Positions 1 through 8,161 of a stretch of DNA of 64,000 bases are shown here, in pieces. The translations under genes were made by a program, and so were the position numbers. The notes beneath the pieces were generated by a model, which was given only the letters and a program-made list of their open reading frames with translations, was not told the DNA's origin and searched no databases. Position 1 is the first letter of the stretch. Each line of letters begins with the position of its first letter. The stretch covers positions 2,542,001 through 2,606,000 of the forward strand of contig OZ257155.1 in the NCBI GenBank assembly GCA_965279355.1. The letters run 5' to 3'. This stretch comes from G965279355 sp965279355 (GTDB lineage Bacteria > Pseudomonadota > Alphaproteobacteria > CACIAM-22H2).

Positions 1-388
1 GGGAAACCAGCTGAGGTGTCTCCGCCCAGCGGATGATCGTGGGTCCGTGATTGCCCCAGATCGCCAGCGACGCCGTAGTATTGAGCCTGTCGCGCAACTC
101 ATCGAGCGCGTCCTGCGCCAACGTGACGACGTCAAGATTACGGATTGCTGCCAATCCGCAATCGATGGCAAACGACCCAAGCGTATATGGTTCTCCGGTT
201 CCTGCTTGGGCCGCCAACCCGGTGCGAACGAGGCTCGTCATGTATTTATGCGCTTGGCTACGAGGCATTCCTGCCGCCGAAGCGAGCGCGCTCAACGGCA
301 TTGGCGCTGATGCACTGCTGAGCGCCCTCAGCAGTGGCGCCGCGACCTCCACTGACTGAATGCCCGTTCGAACGCCAGAGTCCCCCAC
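1..388 (-). CDS. IclR-family transcriptional regulator, N-terminal part (runs off the window)
   Basis: The reverse strand reads 129 codons from a GTG at 388 to the window edge. An AGGAGG ribosome site lies nine bases upstream, which decides the start. The first ~70 residues form an IclR winged helix: a GIQSVEVAAPLLRAL opening, then PLSALASAAGMPRSQAHKYM, where IclR proteins carry their recognition helix. The following YTLGSFAIDCG and the DELRDRLNTTASLAIWG stretch match the start of the IclR effector domain. The family represses or activates catabolic operons in response to small acids. It is divergent from the Rieske oxygenase at 498 and is the obvious candidate to control it. The C-terminal half lies outside the window, so the ligand cannot be guessed. 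Confidence 0.85.
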   Translation of the reverse strand, partial: MGDSGVRTGIQSVEVAAPLLRALSSASAPMPLSALASAAGMPRSQAHKYMTSLVRTGLAAQAGTGEPYTLGSFAIDCGLAAIRNLDVVTLAQDALDELRDRLNTTASLAIWGNHGPTIIRWAETPQLVS

Positions 389-497
389 GTTGACTCTCCT
401 CCTATCGGTCGTTACTCTAAAGGAGTCGCTGTTTCCTATTAAGTAACATACCTTCCGCGATGCTGGAAGGGCCGTTTCATCAGGGGGGGGGAAGAAA
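389..497. promoter_or_regulatory. Divergent promoter gap between the IclR gene and the Rieske oxygenase
   Basis: This 109-base gap must hold both divergent promoters. Two inverted repeats are visible: GTTACT at 411-416 with AGTAAC at 442-447, and CCTTCC at 451-456 with GGAAGG at 465-470. Either could be the IclR operator; I cannot choose between them from sequence alone. Confidence 0.4.
483..491 (+). promoter_or_regulatory. Run of nine G residues forming the ribosome-binding region of the Rieske oxygenase
   Basis: Nine consecutive G residues lie seven bases before the ATG at 498, where the Shine-Dalgarno sequence should be. The tract itself probably pairs with the 16S tail. Homopolymers of this length can slip, so translation could vary between cells, but this is inference. 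A sequencing length error is also possible. Confidence 0.45.
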
Positions 498-1811
498 ATG
501 AGTGGCGGCAGCGAAACTCTCGCCCATACCGGGTACACCACGCCGATCGACGGCAAGTCGGACGTTGAAATAACCCAGACCACGCGCGGCACCTCCGGTG
601 GTGAATACCTGCGCCGCTTCTGGCAGCCGGTCGCCTACACTCACGAAATTGAAAAAGCGCCGTTCCGGACCCGCATCCTTGGTGAAGACCTTGTCGTTTT
701 CCGTGATCTCAGCGGTGCCGTCGGTGTCCTACATCTCCATTGCTCGCATCGCGGCACGTCGCTCGAATACGGCCGCGTCGAGCAGCACGGCATCCGCTGC
801 TGCTACCACGGGCGCGTCTTCGATGTAGACGGTACCATCCTTGAAATGCCTGGTGAGCGCGAAGCCGAACGGCTCTGCAAGCAATACAAGCAGGGCGCCT
901 ATCCCGTGCATCAGTTTGCCGGAATCGTGTTCGCCTATATGGGCCCGCTGGAGCTGAAGCCGCCCTTCCCGCTCTACGACAAATATTTTGTTCCCGGCAT
1001 CAAGCTGGTCACGGGACCACGCCTGCCGTTCGCCTGCAACTGGGTGCAGGTGAAGGAGAATTCGATGGACCCGGCACACACTGCCATCCTGCACGCTTGG
1101 GAAGGCATGTTCGCATCCGAGTTCGGCAAGTTTCCCGAGATTACCTGGTTCGAGACGCCGGTCGGCATGGCGTATGCCGCGGCGCGGCGCGTCGACGGCA
1201 AAGTTTGGGTTCGCTCCACCGACATCATGTCATCGAACATCCACAGCATCACGTCGATCTTCGAGGACGGACAGTCGCTCAAGGACTGCTCGCCGCCGTG
1301 GCTGACGCTCTGGACCGTCCCCGAAGACGATCATTCCAGCCATCAATTCCTTCTCGCGCATGTTCATGAAGACGACCGCACGCCGACCGAGATTCGCAAC
1401 CGAGGAATAATGGTCGGCCAGACGCCAAATCGGCCGTATGCCGAGCGGCAGAAGATCCCCGGCGACTATGACGCAATGACAAGCCAGGGCACTATTCCGA
1501 AGCATTCCCTGGAGCAGCTGGGGACGCTTGACCAGGGAGTCTCGATGTTCCGGCGGATGCTGCGCGAAGGCATTCGCGCGGTGCAGGCGGGCAAGGATCC
1601 GCATGGCCTGATCCGTTCCACGGAGATCCAGCCGACCTACGGCTCTGATCTCGTGGCACCTCTGTCTGCAATGGCAGGAAACCCGGATGACCCGGCGGCT
1701 TTGATGCAGTTCGCACGGGACACCGGAAAGAAGTATCTCTCGGCGCCTCCGCTCCGCAGCAAAATAGTCCCGAGACAGCCGCCAATCCCTATACGCGCGG
1801 CCGCGGAGTAA
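498..1811 (+). CDS. Rieske non-heme iron oxygenase, large (alpha) subunit, phthalate-dioxygenase-like
   Basis: This 437-residue protein has the two metal sites of ring-hydroxylating or O-demethylating oxygenases. The Rieske [2Fe-2S] motif is C82-S-H84 followed by C101-x2-H104. The mononuclear iron site is the D191-P-A-H194-x4-H199 pattern after ENSMDPAHT. Length and layout fit single-component-type oxygenases (phthalate 4,5-dioxygenase, vanillate demethylase family) that need a separate ferredoxin or reductase. The small Rieske ferredoxin at 6511 is the nearest partner, but no ferredoxin reductase is in the window. It is convergent with livF, with stops 14 bases apart, so it is its own unit under the divergent IclR-type regulator. 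The substrate is unknown; an aromatic or heterocyclic acid is likely. Confidence 0.88.
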   Translation: MSGGSETLAHTGYTTPIDGKSDVEITQTTRGTSGGEYLRRFWQPVAYTHEIEKAPFRTRILGEDLVVFRDLSGAVGVLHLHCSHRGTSLEYGRVEQHGIRCCYHGRVFDVDGTILEMPGEREAERLCKQYKQGAYPVHQFAGIVFAYMGPLELKPPFPLYDKYFVPGIKLVTGPRLPFACNWVQVKENSMDPAHTAILHAWEGMFASEFGKFPEITWFETPVGMAYAAARRVDGKVWVRSTDIMSSNIHSITSIFEDGQSLKDCSPPWLTLWTVPEDDHSSHQFLLAHVHEDDRTPTEIRNRGIMVGQTPNRPYAERQKIPGDYDAMTSQGTIPKHSLEQLGTLDQGVSMFRRMLREGIRAVQAGKDPHGLIRSTEIQPTYGSDLVAPLSAMAGNPDDPAALMQFARDTGKKYLSAPPLRSKIVPRQPPIPIRAAAE

Positions 1812-1824
1812 TCCACGCGCTTTT

Positions 1825-2544
1825 TCAATGCGTGCCGATGCCAAGATAGCGTTTGGCGATGTCGGCAATCTGCTCCGGTGTCATGTTTTGGCCGTGATGC
1901 ACGATTCGCCCGGCCTGCATCACCGCGACATCGTCCGTCAGACCGGTAGCGAATCGGAAGTTCTGTTCGACCAGCAACAGGCCAAGCCCCTTGCGGCGTA
2001 TTTCCTTCAGCACTTCCAGGATCTGAGTAACCACGATCGGCGCCAAACCTTCGGTCGGTTCGTCGAGCAGGATCAGGCGCGGGTTGGCGATCAGCGCGCG
2101 GGACAGCGCCAGCATCTGCTGCTCGCCGCCAGACAACGACGTGCCGCGCTGATCGCGCCGTCGCTTGAGATTTGGGAACAGCGTATAAAGCTGTTCGATG
2201 GTCCATGGCTCTTGCCCCGCTCGTGCGGGACAGCGCGCTACAAGCAGATTCTCCTCCACGGACAACGACGGAAAGATCCGGCGGCCCTGCGGGACATAAG
2301 CGATGCCCACCTCCGTCCGCGCATGGGCTGCCCGCCGCGCCAAATCTGCACCATCCCACAGCAGTCCGCCCTGTCGAATCGGATCGGTCAGTCCCATGAT
2401 CGCGCGCATCAAGGTCGTCTTGCCGACACCATTGCGGCCGAGCACCGCCACCGCCTGCCCTTCACGCACCGTCAGCGACGCACCCTGCACGACATAGGAG
2501 TCGCCAAGGTAGACATGGAGGTCCTGGATCTGCAGATCGGCCAT
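1825..2544 (-). CDS. livF: Branched-chain-type ABC transporter ATPase LivF
   Basis: This 239-residue ATPase drives import through the LivH-LivM permease of the same operon. Walker A GRNGVGKT is at residues 36-43, the signature LSGGEQQ at 137-143 and Walker B LILLDEP at 157-163. The YVPQGRRIFP segment at 83-92 is typical of LivF. The reading frame stays open upstream to 2622, but the ATG at 2544, four bases after the livG stop, gives the conserved MADLQIQDLHV start and is preferred. It is the last gene of the operon that starts at 8089. Liv-type systems in catabolic clusters often carry aromatic acids rather than amino acids, so the substrate is open. Confidence 0.88.
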   Translation of the reverse strand: MADLQIQDLHVYLGDSYVVQGASLTVREGQAVAVLGRNGVGKTTLMRAIMGLTDPIRQGGLLWDGADLARRAAHARTEVGIAYVPQGRRIFPSLSVEENLLVARCPARAGQEPWTIEQLYTLFPNLKRRRDQRGTSLSGGEQQMLALSRALIANPRLILLDEPTEGLAPIVVTQILEVLKEIRRKGLGLLLVEQNFRFATGLTDDVAVMQAGRIVHHGQNMTPEQIADIAKRYLGIGTH

Positions 2545-2548
2545 GATC

Positions 2549-3271
2549 TTACCCCAGGTAAATCTGCTGCACGATCGGCGCGGCCAGAACGTCGTCCGGC
2601 CTGCCGTCATAAACCACGGCACCGAGATTGAGTACCGTCACGCGTTCAGCGATGCGCAGCGCCACTTCCAGATCATGCTCGATCAGTAGAATTGCGGTGT
2701 GGGCACTGAGGGCGATCACGCGATCTGCAAAAGCGATACGCTCTTCCTGCGTCAGGCCCGCCATCGGCTCATCGAGCAGCAGCATTCGCGGCGACGTTGC
2801 CAGCGCCATCGCGATCTCAAGCAACCGCTGCTGCCCATAGGCCAGATTGGTCACCAGCACGAAGCGCTCTTTCACCAGGCCGGATTGCTGGAGCGCCCGC
2901 GCCGCCGTCTCCGTCGCGGCCTCCGTAGTTTTTCCAAACAGGTCTGGCGCCTGGGCTGCAATCATCAGATTGTCCCAGACTGTCAGATGGGGAAAGAGAC
3001 TGGCGATCTGGAAGGTGCGCCCTAGTCCCTGCCGCGCACGCTTCGCCACCGAATGTCGCGTCACGTCCTGGCCGAGGAATTCGATGCTGCCCGTCGTCGG
3101 GAAGACGTGGCCATTAATCGCATTGAATAGTGTCGTCTTACCGGCACCGTTCGGCCCGATCAGCAAGTGGCGGATGCCCGCATGGACATCAAGGTCGATG
3201 CCGCGCAGGACCTCGACGCTGCCGAATGACTTGGCAATGCCTTTCAGGCGCAGGATGGGTGCTTCGGTCAT
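2549..3271 (-). CDS. livG: Branched-chain-type ABC transporter ATPase LivG
   Basis: This second ATPase of the Liv-type importer has about 240 residues. Walker A GPNGAGKT is near residue 39, followed by the LGRTFQIASLFPHLTV segment that marks LivG. The signature is the LivG variant AYGQQRLLEIA, and Walker B is MLLLDEPMAGL. The ATG at 3271 overlaps the stop of the upstream permease as ATGA, a sign of coupled translation. A GTG two codons earlier, at 3277, is an alternative start. It works with LivF as the heterodimeric motor at the inner face of the membrane. Confidence 0.88.
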   Translation of the reverse strand: MTEAPILRLKGIAKSFGSVEVLRGIDLDVHAGIRHLLIGPNGAGKTTLFNAINGHVFPTTGSIEFLGQDVTRHSVAKRARQGLGRTFQIASLFPHLTVWDNLMIAAQAPDLFGKTTEAATETAARALQQSGLVKERFVLVTNLAYGQQRLLEIAMALATSPRMLLLDEPMAGLTQEERIAFADRVIALSAHTAILLIEHDLEVALRIAERVTVLNLGAVVYDGRPDDVLAAPIVQQIYLG

Positions 3272-5133
3272 CGCCACCCCCGGATTGCGCCCATGATGCC
3301 GTGCCTGGACAGCAACGCCACGACGATGAATAGCAAACCTTCAATCGCCTGCCAGCGATCCGTCCAGCCGGACAGAACCTCTTTCAGCACCATGATCAGA
3401 AGCGCGCCGATGATCGGTCCGGCAAAGGTCCCAGCACCACCGACGATCACCATCAGCAAGACCTGACCCGACATGGTAATCGAGAGAAGGTCCGGGCTCA
3501 CGAACGAAGCGTAGAAGGCAAACAGCGCGCCACCGAGCCCGCTGATCGTGCCGGAGAGCACAAAAGCACCAAGACGATAGAGCCAGGTCTCATAACCCAA
3601 GGTCGCCATCCTGTCTTCATTGTCGCGGATGCCGTTGAGCAGCCGGCGGAAGCGCGAGCGGTCAAGCAACATGGACAGCCCGCAGACGATGATAAAAACA
3701 ATCGACGTTGCCACATAGAGGCGCATCGTTGGGCTCAGGCCACCAAAGCCGGGAATAAAGATCTTCAGACGATTGGCCATACCGTCATCGCCGCCGGTCA
3801 AAGACCGCAGCTTTATCGCCATTCCCCAAAGGATCTGCCCGGCGGCCACCGTGGCGAGAAGAAGCTGCACATGCTTTGTCCGTAGCGCCATCAGGCCGAC
3901 GATCAGCGCAACGACAGCCGCCGCCAGCATTGCCAGGACCAGAACGACCCAGCCATCCATCGTTTCCCAGGTGCGACCAATCAGGCCGACCGCATAGGCA
4001 CCCGTGCCAAAGAAAGCCGCGTGCCCAAGCGACGGCATGCCGGCATAGCCCATCACGATATTCAGGCCGATAGCGAAGATCGCCCAGATGAAGCACAGCG
4101 TAGCAATACCGAGTTCGTACGGCGTGACGAGGGACGGCAGCAGCGCGATCACCGCAAGACCGATCACCATCCAAGCCGGCCGCGGCAAGAGACGGCAGGC
4201 ATCGACCGCGGCTTTACCAACACGGGCGACCATTGGCGAGCGCAGGAACTGGCCGCGATCGGCGCGCGCCGGTGGGCGTACATTGATCGGGCGGCCAAAC
4301 AGGCCGGTCGGCTTTAGGATCAGGAACGCCGCCATTGGCGCAAACAGCACGAAATAGGATGCTTCGGGCCACAGCGACTTACTGACGGAATCAGTGATGC
4401 CAACCAGGATCGCGGCGAGAAACGCGCCACCCAGCGAGCCGACACCACCGATCACCACGATCACCAGCGCCAACAGGAAAACCTCGATATCAAGGCCCGG
4501 CCGCGCGCCGATGAAGCCGGAACCCAGCGCGCCGCTCAGGCCCGCCAGCATCCCGCCCAGCGAGAACACGGCGAGGCGCAGACGCGGCACGGAAATGCCG
4601 ACCGCCAGAGCTGTCTCTTCATCGTCCACCGCGGCGCGCGCCCGCGCACCGAACGTCGTCTTCTCAATCAGCCACCACAGGCCAAGCGCTACAACCACAC
4701 CGACGGCGATCAGCGCCAGCCGGTAGACCGGATAAGTTGCACCGGCCAGCGGCACTGAGGTGTTAAGCCAGCCGGGAGGCGTCATCATGCGCGGCGTACC
4801 GCCCCAGATCACCTGCGCGACATCGCCCAAGATAAACAGCAGGCCCATCGTGACCAGAACCTGGCCAAGATAGTCACCCTGGAGCTGGTTCAGGATCGCT
4901 CGCTCGCAGATCCAGCCAAAGGCAGCGCCAATGGCCGCCCCGCCGGCCAGCGCCAACGCAAAGCTATCGGTCGCACCGTAGATACTGAGCGCGATGTGCG
5001 CACCGAAGAGAAAATAAGAGCCGTGCGCAAGATTGACGATCTTGAGTACGCCAAAAATCATGGTGAAGCCCGCCGCAAGCAGGAACAGCAGGCAGCCATA
5101 GGCAATGCCGTTGACTATGGAGATCGTCATCAT
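3268..5133 (-). CDS. Fused LivH-LivM permease of a branched-chain-type ABC transporter
   Basis: At 621 residues this is about twice the usual permease length. The first ~285 residues match LivH (opening SIVNGIAYGCLLFLLAAG, then IFGVLKIVNLAHGSYF). From about residue 320 the protein matches LivM (NIVMGYAGMPSLGHAAFFG, a loop with GIRDNEDRMATLGY, and a C-terminal VGGAGTFAGPIIGALL). A polar linker rich in P, R and K, near residues 280-315, joins the halves. Both membrane halves of the channel are therefore on one chain. Natural LivHM fusions are known but are less common than separate genes; the second Liv system in this window (54031-57360) keeps them separate. It overlaps livG by four bases and follows the binding protein with a 103-base gap. 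Confidence 0.88.
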   Translation of the reverse strand: MMTISIVNGIAYGCLLFLLAAGFTMIFGVLKIVNLAHGSYFLFGAHIALSIYGATDSFALALAGGAAIGAAFGWICERAILNQLQGDYLGQVLVTMGLLFILGDVAQVIWGGTPRMMTPPGWLNTSVPLAGATYPVYRLALIAVGVVVALGLWWLIEKTTFGARARAAVDDEETALAVGISVPRLRLAVFSLGGMLAGLSGALGSGFIGARPGLDIEVFLLALVIVVIGGVGSLGGAFLAAILVGITDSVSKSLWPEASYFVLFAPMAAFLILKPTGLFGRPINVRPPARADRGQFLRSPMVARVGKAAVDACRLLPRPAWMVIGLAVIALLPSLVTPYELGIATLCFIWAIFAIGLNIVMGYAGMPSLGHAAFFGTGAYAVGLIGRTWETMDGWVVLVLAMLAAAVVALIVGLMALRTKHVQLLLATVAAGQILWGMAIKLRSLTGGDDGMANRLKIFIPGFGGLSPTMRLYVATSIVFIIVCGLSMLLDRSRFRRLLNGIRDNEDRMATLGYETWLYRLGAFVLSGTISGLGGALFAFYASFVSPDLLSITMSGQVLLMVIVGGAGTFAGPIIGALLIMVLKEVLSGWTDRWQAIEGLLFIVVALLSRHGIMGAIRGWR

Positions 5134-5236
5134 GGCTTAGCAAACATCACTGACCGATTTACCGTGGTCCGACGCCCGGCAATAGAGGCCCGACGCAGCT
5201 GATACCGCGCCGGTCTCTGCGGGCATGCCCTGGCAG

Positions 5237-6430
5237 CTACGGCTTGTATTGCCAGAACTGGTCGACGCCGGTGATCAGCGTATCGATCTTCCAAGGCAGG
5301 TTCGGACCGCCGTTGCGGGATTCGACGCGCGTCACAGCCATGTCAAAGATCACGTTCTGCTTGGCATCGAAGCGGAAGCGGTTCAGTGGCGTAGTCGGCA
5401 GGTCGATCTTGCGCAATGCCGCGAGGAAGGCGTTCTTGTCTTCGATCTTGCCGTTTACCGCCTCGATCGCCGCGGCAATCGCCATCGCCGCAACATAGCC
5501 CGACGCTGCCGTCGCATTCGACGTGCCGTTGTACTTCGCCTTGTAGGCCTCGGAAAACGCCTTGTTGGCAGGGCTGTCAAATGTGTTGGCGTAGAACGTC
5601 GAGGTGACAATACCGGTCGCAGCGGCACCCATTGCCGGCAGCAGATGCTCATCGGGAAGCCCGCCGGAACCGACCAGTGGTACTTTACCCTTGAGACCAA
5701 GCGCCTCGTACTGCTTGACGTATCCGATCGCATCGGCGCCGAAGAACATCGCCCACACGGCGTCGACCTCGCTCGCCTGCACTTGCGACAGGAACGGCGC
5801 GAAATCGACCGTTCCCAGCGGGGCCATGATTTCCTTCACCACCTTGCAGCCGGCCTTTTCATAAGGCTCCTTGAACGCCTTGGACTGCTCGTGGCCGGTA
5901 ACGAAGTCGCTCGCCATGATGGCAATTCGCTTGTATCCCAGCTTCTGGCAGGCATATGGGCCGAACGGCGCCGAGAACTGATAGTTGGAGAAGCTGGTGC
6001 GGAAAATGTACGGGCTGGCACGTTCGTTGGTGAGGCCGCTGGCACCGGCGGCGCCTGCAATCACCAGCGGAACCTCCTTGCTGTCGACATAGTCGCGCAC
6101 GGCATAGGCAACGGCACTGCTGGTGATACCGGCAAGGAGCGCCACATTCTCGCGCTCGACCAGCCGACGCGTGCGCTCCATGGCCTGCGCCGGATTGGCC
6201 GCATCATCTTCCTTCAAAATCTGGATCGTGCGGCCGGCAACCTTCATTCCTTTCTCTTCGAAGAAAAGCATGAAGCCGTTCGACGCATCGGTGCCCGGCG
6301 CCGAAAGCGGGCCGCTATAAGTCTGGACCAGTCCGATCTTGATCGGCGCCTGGGCGAAGGCCTGCCCGGCCATAACAGGCGCCAGCACGGCAACGCCGGC
6401 CAACAGCTTCAAAAGCGCAGTGGTTTTCAT
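5237..6430 (-). CDS. livK: Liv-type periplasmic substrate-binding protein
   Basis: This 397-residue binding protein opens with a signal peptide (MKTTALLKLLAGVAVLAPV, predicted cleavage after QAFA). The mature start APIKIGLVQTYSGPLSAPG is the classic type I periplasmic fold of Leu/Ile/Val-binding proteins. It captures the substrate for the LivHM-LivG-LivF importer encoded just downstream. A GGGAGGA ribosome site precedes the ATG. Such proteins next to Rieske oxygenases and ring-cleavage enzymes frequently bind aromatic carboxylates, so an aromatic substrate is more likely than an amino acid here. That is inference from context. Confidence 0.87.
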   Translation of the reverse strand: MKTTALLKLLAGVAVLAPVMAGQAFAQAPIKIGLVQTYSGPLSAPGTDASNGFMLFFEEKGMKVAGRTIQILKEDDAANPAQAMERTRRLVERENVALLAGITSSAVAYAVRDYVDSKEVPLVIAGAAGASGLTNERASPYIFRTSFSNYQFSAPFGPYACQKLGYKRIAIMASDFVTGHEQSKAFKEPYEKAGCKVVKEIMAPLGTVDFAPFLSQVQASEVDAVWAMFFGADAIGYVKQYEALGLKGKVPLVGSGGLPDEHLLPAMGAAATGIVTSTFYANTFDSPANKAFSEAYKAKYNGTSNATAASGYVAAMAIAAAIEAVNGKIEDKNAFLAALRKIDLPTTPLNRFRFDAKQNVIFDMAVTRVESRNGGPNLPWKIDTLITGVDQFWQYKP

Positions 6431-6510
6431 CTCTATATCCTCCCGATTTTATCTTTATCGCCGACGATCGGCGCCGTTACTTCAGGTAGCCGCGTTGTTG
6501 TTTCCTGTTT

Positions 6511-6828
6511 TCAGAGTTCAATCCGGATTTCACCGCCGCTCACCGAAACCGGGAAGCGCCTGACCTCCATGATGCTCTCCATCCCGACCGCCTTACCGGT
6601 GCCGAGATCGAAGCGGAAGAAATGCCAGGGACAGACAACCGAGTTGTCCTTCACGCGGCCTTCCCCCAGCGGACCATTGGCATGCGGACAGCGGTTTTCA
6701 AAGACGGCAAAGCCGGTGTCGCTGTTGGTGACGCGCGCGACAGCGACGCTGGGACCTCCCGGCAGACGCTTGCACAGCGTCGTGTCGGCGGGCACTTCGT
6801 CGATCCGGCAAACGGAAACCTGCGTCAT
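6511..6828 (-). CDS. Rieske-type [2Fe-2S] ferredoxin
   Basis: This 105-residue protein carries one Rieske cluster motif: C-P-H in ENRCPHANG, then C-P-W-H in SVVCPWHFFRFD. Its length and the C-x-H ... C-x2-H spacing fit the soluble electron-carrier ferredoxins that feed ring-hydroxylating oxygenases. The ATG at 6828, five bases after the upstream gene's stop, gives MTQVSVCRIDEVPAD; the longer frame to 6918 lies inside that gene. It probably passes electrons to the Rieske oxygenase at 498, which sits on the other strand. No reductase gene is nearby, so electrons must come from elsewhere in the genome. Confidence 0.87.
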   Translation of the reverse strand: MTQVSVCRIDEVPADTTLCKRLPGGPSVAVARVTNSDTGFAVFENRCPHANGPLGEGRVKDNSVVCPWHFFRFDLGTGKAVGMESIMEVRRFPVSVSGGEIRIEL

Positions 6829-6833
6829 GTCGA

Positions 6834-7439
6834 TTATCCTGCCGTCCGTGCGGCACGTTCCGCATCGGTGTCGGCCTCGGCATAAAAGCCGTACGTTGGC
6901 GGATGCACCCCGCCGCATTTCGGGCAGGTACGCAGCTTTTCACTCGCGTTGAAGGCGCGGACACGCTTCAGCGTCGCATCAAGGAACGAAGAAAAGCTCT
7001 GCCGGCCCGTCGGGACGGTTTCCCGTCCGAACTGCCCGGCGCATTTCGGACAGACGAACAGAGAGGTCGTATGCGCTGGCAGGCCAACCGTGCCACCCGC
7101 CGCCAGCGTATATGCGAGACCGCCGCCCGGAACCGGCGCTTCAAGCCACATGACATCCACGTCCTGCTCGATCCAGAAGCCGAAGAGATGACTGACGTGG
7201 TACGGCGTGCCCTTGGCGATGCGATGGACGATCGGCCGGGCTGTGCGGCACGGGATTGGCAGCACGCCGCTGTCCATCCACTCATGCAGCATATACGGCA
7301 TCTCTTCGACGCCGCGATTGCCACCCCAGATGGCGTAGTCGCCGCGATGCTGCCAGCCCGTTGAGGCTTCGGCCATGCGGCGGGTATAGGAAAGCTCCGG
7401 CCCACGCGTGGCCGCAGCTGGTGTGGCTTCGGTCACCAT
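6834..7439 (-). CDS. 3-hydroxyanthranilate-dioxygenase-like protein with C-terminal metal ribbon, paralogue B
   Basis: This is 201 residues. The C-terminal third has C130-P-K-C133 and C172-P-K-C175, within ASEKLRTCPKCGGVHP. This resembles the rubredoxin-like iron or zinc site at the end of bacterial 3-hydroxyanthranilate 3,4-dioxygenases. The middle (GTPYHVSHLFGFW) aligns with the neighbouring paralogue at 7433, so the two arose by duplication. Where the neighbour has H107 and E113, this one reads I90 and V96, so it probably lacks the iron site and may be a structural or regulatory partner. The start overlaps the upstream stop by seven bases, consistent with a co-translated pair. The function is inferred from motifs only. 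Confidence 0.6.
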   Translation of the reverse strand: MVTEATPAAATRGPELSYTRRMAEASTGWQHRGDYAIWGGNRGVEEMPYMLHEWMDSGVLPIPCRTARPIVHRIAKGTPYHVSHLFGFWIEQDVDVMWLEAPVPGGGLAYTLAAGGTVGLPAHTTSLFVCPKCAGQFGRETVPTGRQSFSSFLDATLKRVRAFNASEKLRTCPKCGGVHPPTYGFYAEADTDAERAARTAG

Positions 7440-8089
7440 TTCATTCGCGACTCATGCTCTTCCGGCGTATCGCGCGACGGAAAGGCGGTGTAGCCGACCG
7501 GATTCTGATGGCCGCAATCCCAGCAGACGCGGTTCTTCGGGTCGGAATTGTATTCGCGGACCGTCTCGTGCTCCCACTGGAAAAACTTCTGAAAACCGAC
7601 GCTGCCCGTCACGAACTCTCGCATGAACACAAGCTCGCCGCACTGCTCGCAATACCAAGCGATGCGGTCGGTCTCGTTGCCGCGCGGATGCCCCATCAGG
7701 ATCACGATATGCGGTGGCGTCGTGTCCGTCGGCGGCAGAGGGATAATGATCTCGTCCTTGTCGTTGATGTGCCAATAGCCGAACAGAAACTCCGTCCGGT
7801 GCGGCGTACCGCTGCGCGTCACATGCATCAGGAGTGGCGTGCGCGGCACAACGACGGTGCCCTGCGGACCGATTTCAAAGTTGCGGCGATTCTTCGCCAT
7901 ATCCATCGGCGTGTGTTTTTCCTTGCCGAGGGTCGTCTGCGTCTCATGCGTGATGGCACGGATGCCGTAGACATTGTCGCCGACCGGCCGAAATCCGAAG
8001 AATTTCGGCAGGATCTTCTCATTCATGAAGTCCCAGTCGTCGACGATCTTGTCGATCGGCTCTTTGATATAGACATCGGAGTACAGCAT
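7433..8089 (-). CDS. 3-hydroxyanthranilate-dioxygenase-like protein with C-terminal metal ribbon, paralogue A
   Basis: This 218-residue protein is first in the operon, with a strong GGAGGAGG ribosome site. Its end reads WYC147-EQC150 and C189-WDC192, like the rubredoxin-type site of bacterial 3-hydroxyanthranilate dioxygenases. H107-INDKD-E113 (FGYWHINDKDE) keeps the His-x5-Glu spacing of the two first iron ligands in that cupin family. The segment between E113 and the ribbon is about 30 residues shorter than in true family members, so the third His ligand cannot be placed with confidence. It may be a diverged ring-cleaving dioxygenase acting on the product of the Rieske oxygenase. An unrelated structural role remains possible. 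Confidence 0.6.
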   Translation of the reverse strand: MLYSDVYIKEPIDKIVDDWDFMNEKILPKFFGFRPVGDNVYGIRAITHETQTTLGKEKHTPMDMAKNRRNFEIGPQGTVVVPRTPLLMHVTRSGTPHRTEFLFGYWHINDKDEIIIPLPPTDTTPPHIVILMGHPRGNETDRIAWYCEQCGELVFMREFVTGSVGFQKFFQWEHETVREYNSDPKNRVCWDCGHQNPVGYTAFPSRDTPEEHESRMKW

Positions 8090-8161
8090 GTACGGGCCTC
8101 CTCCCAGAAAGCTGTTGCGCTTGTTACCTCCAGCTAATCAGATTTGTCAGGCTGCTGTCAA

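Noticed and set aside
2545..2622. Upstream extension of livF to 2622
   Set aside because: The added residues lie inside livG and are unlike any LivF start; the ATG at 2544 gives the conserved start.
5225..6952. Long open frame of 575 codons on the plus strand over the binding-protein gene
   Set aside because: It is antisense to the well-supported receptor and ferredoxin genes and shows no domain; high GC keeps such shadows open.
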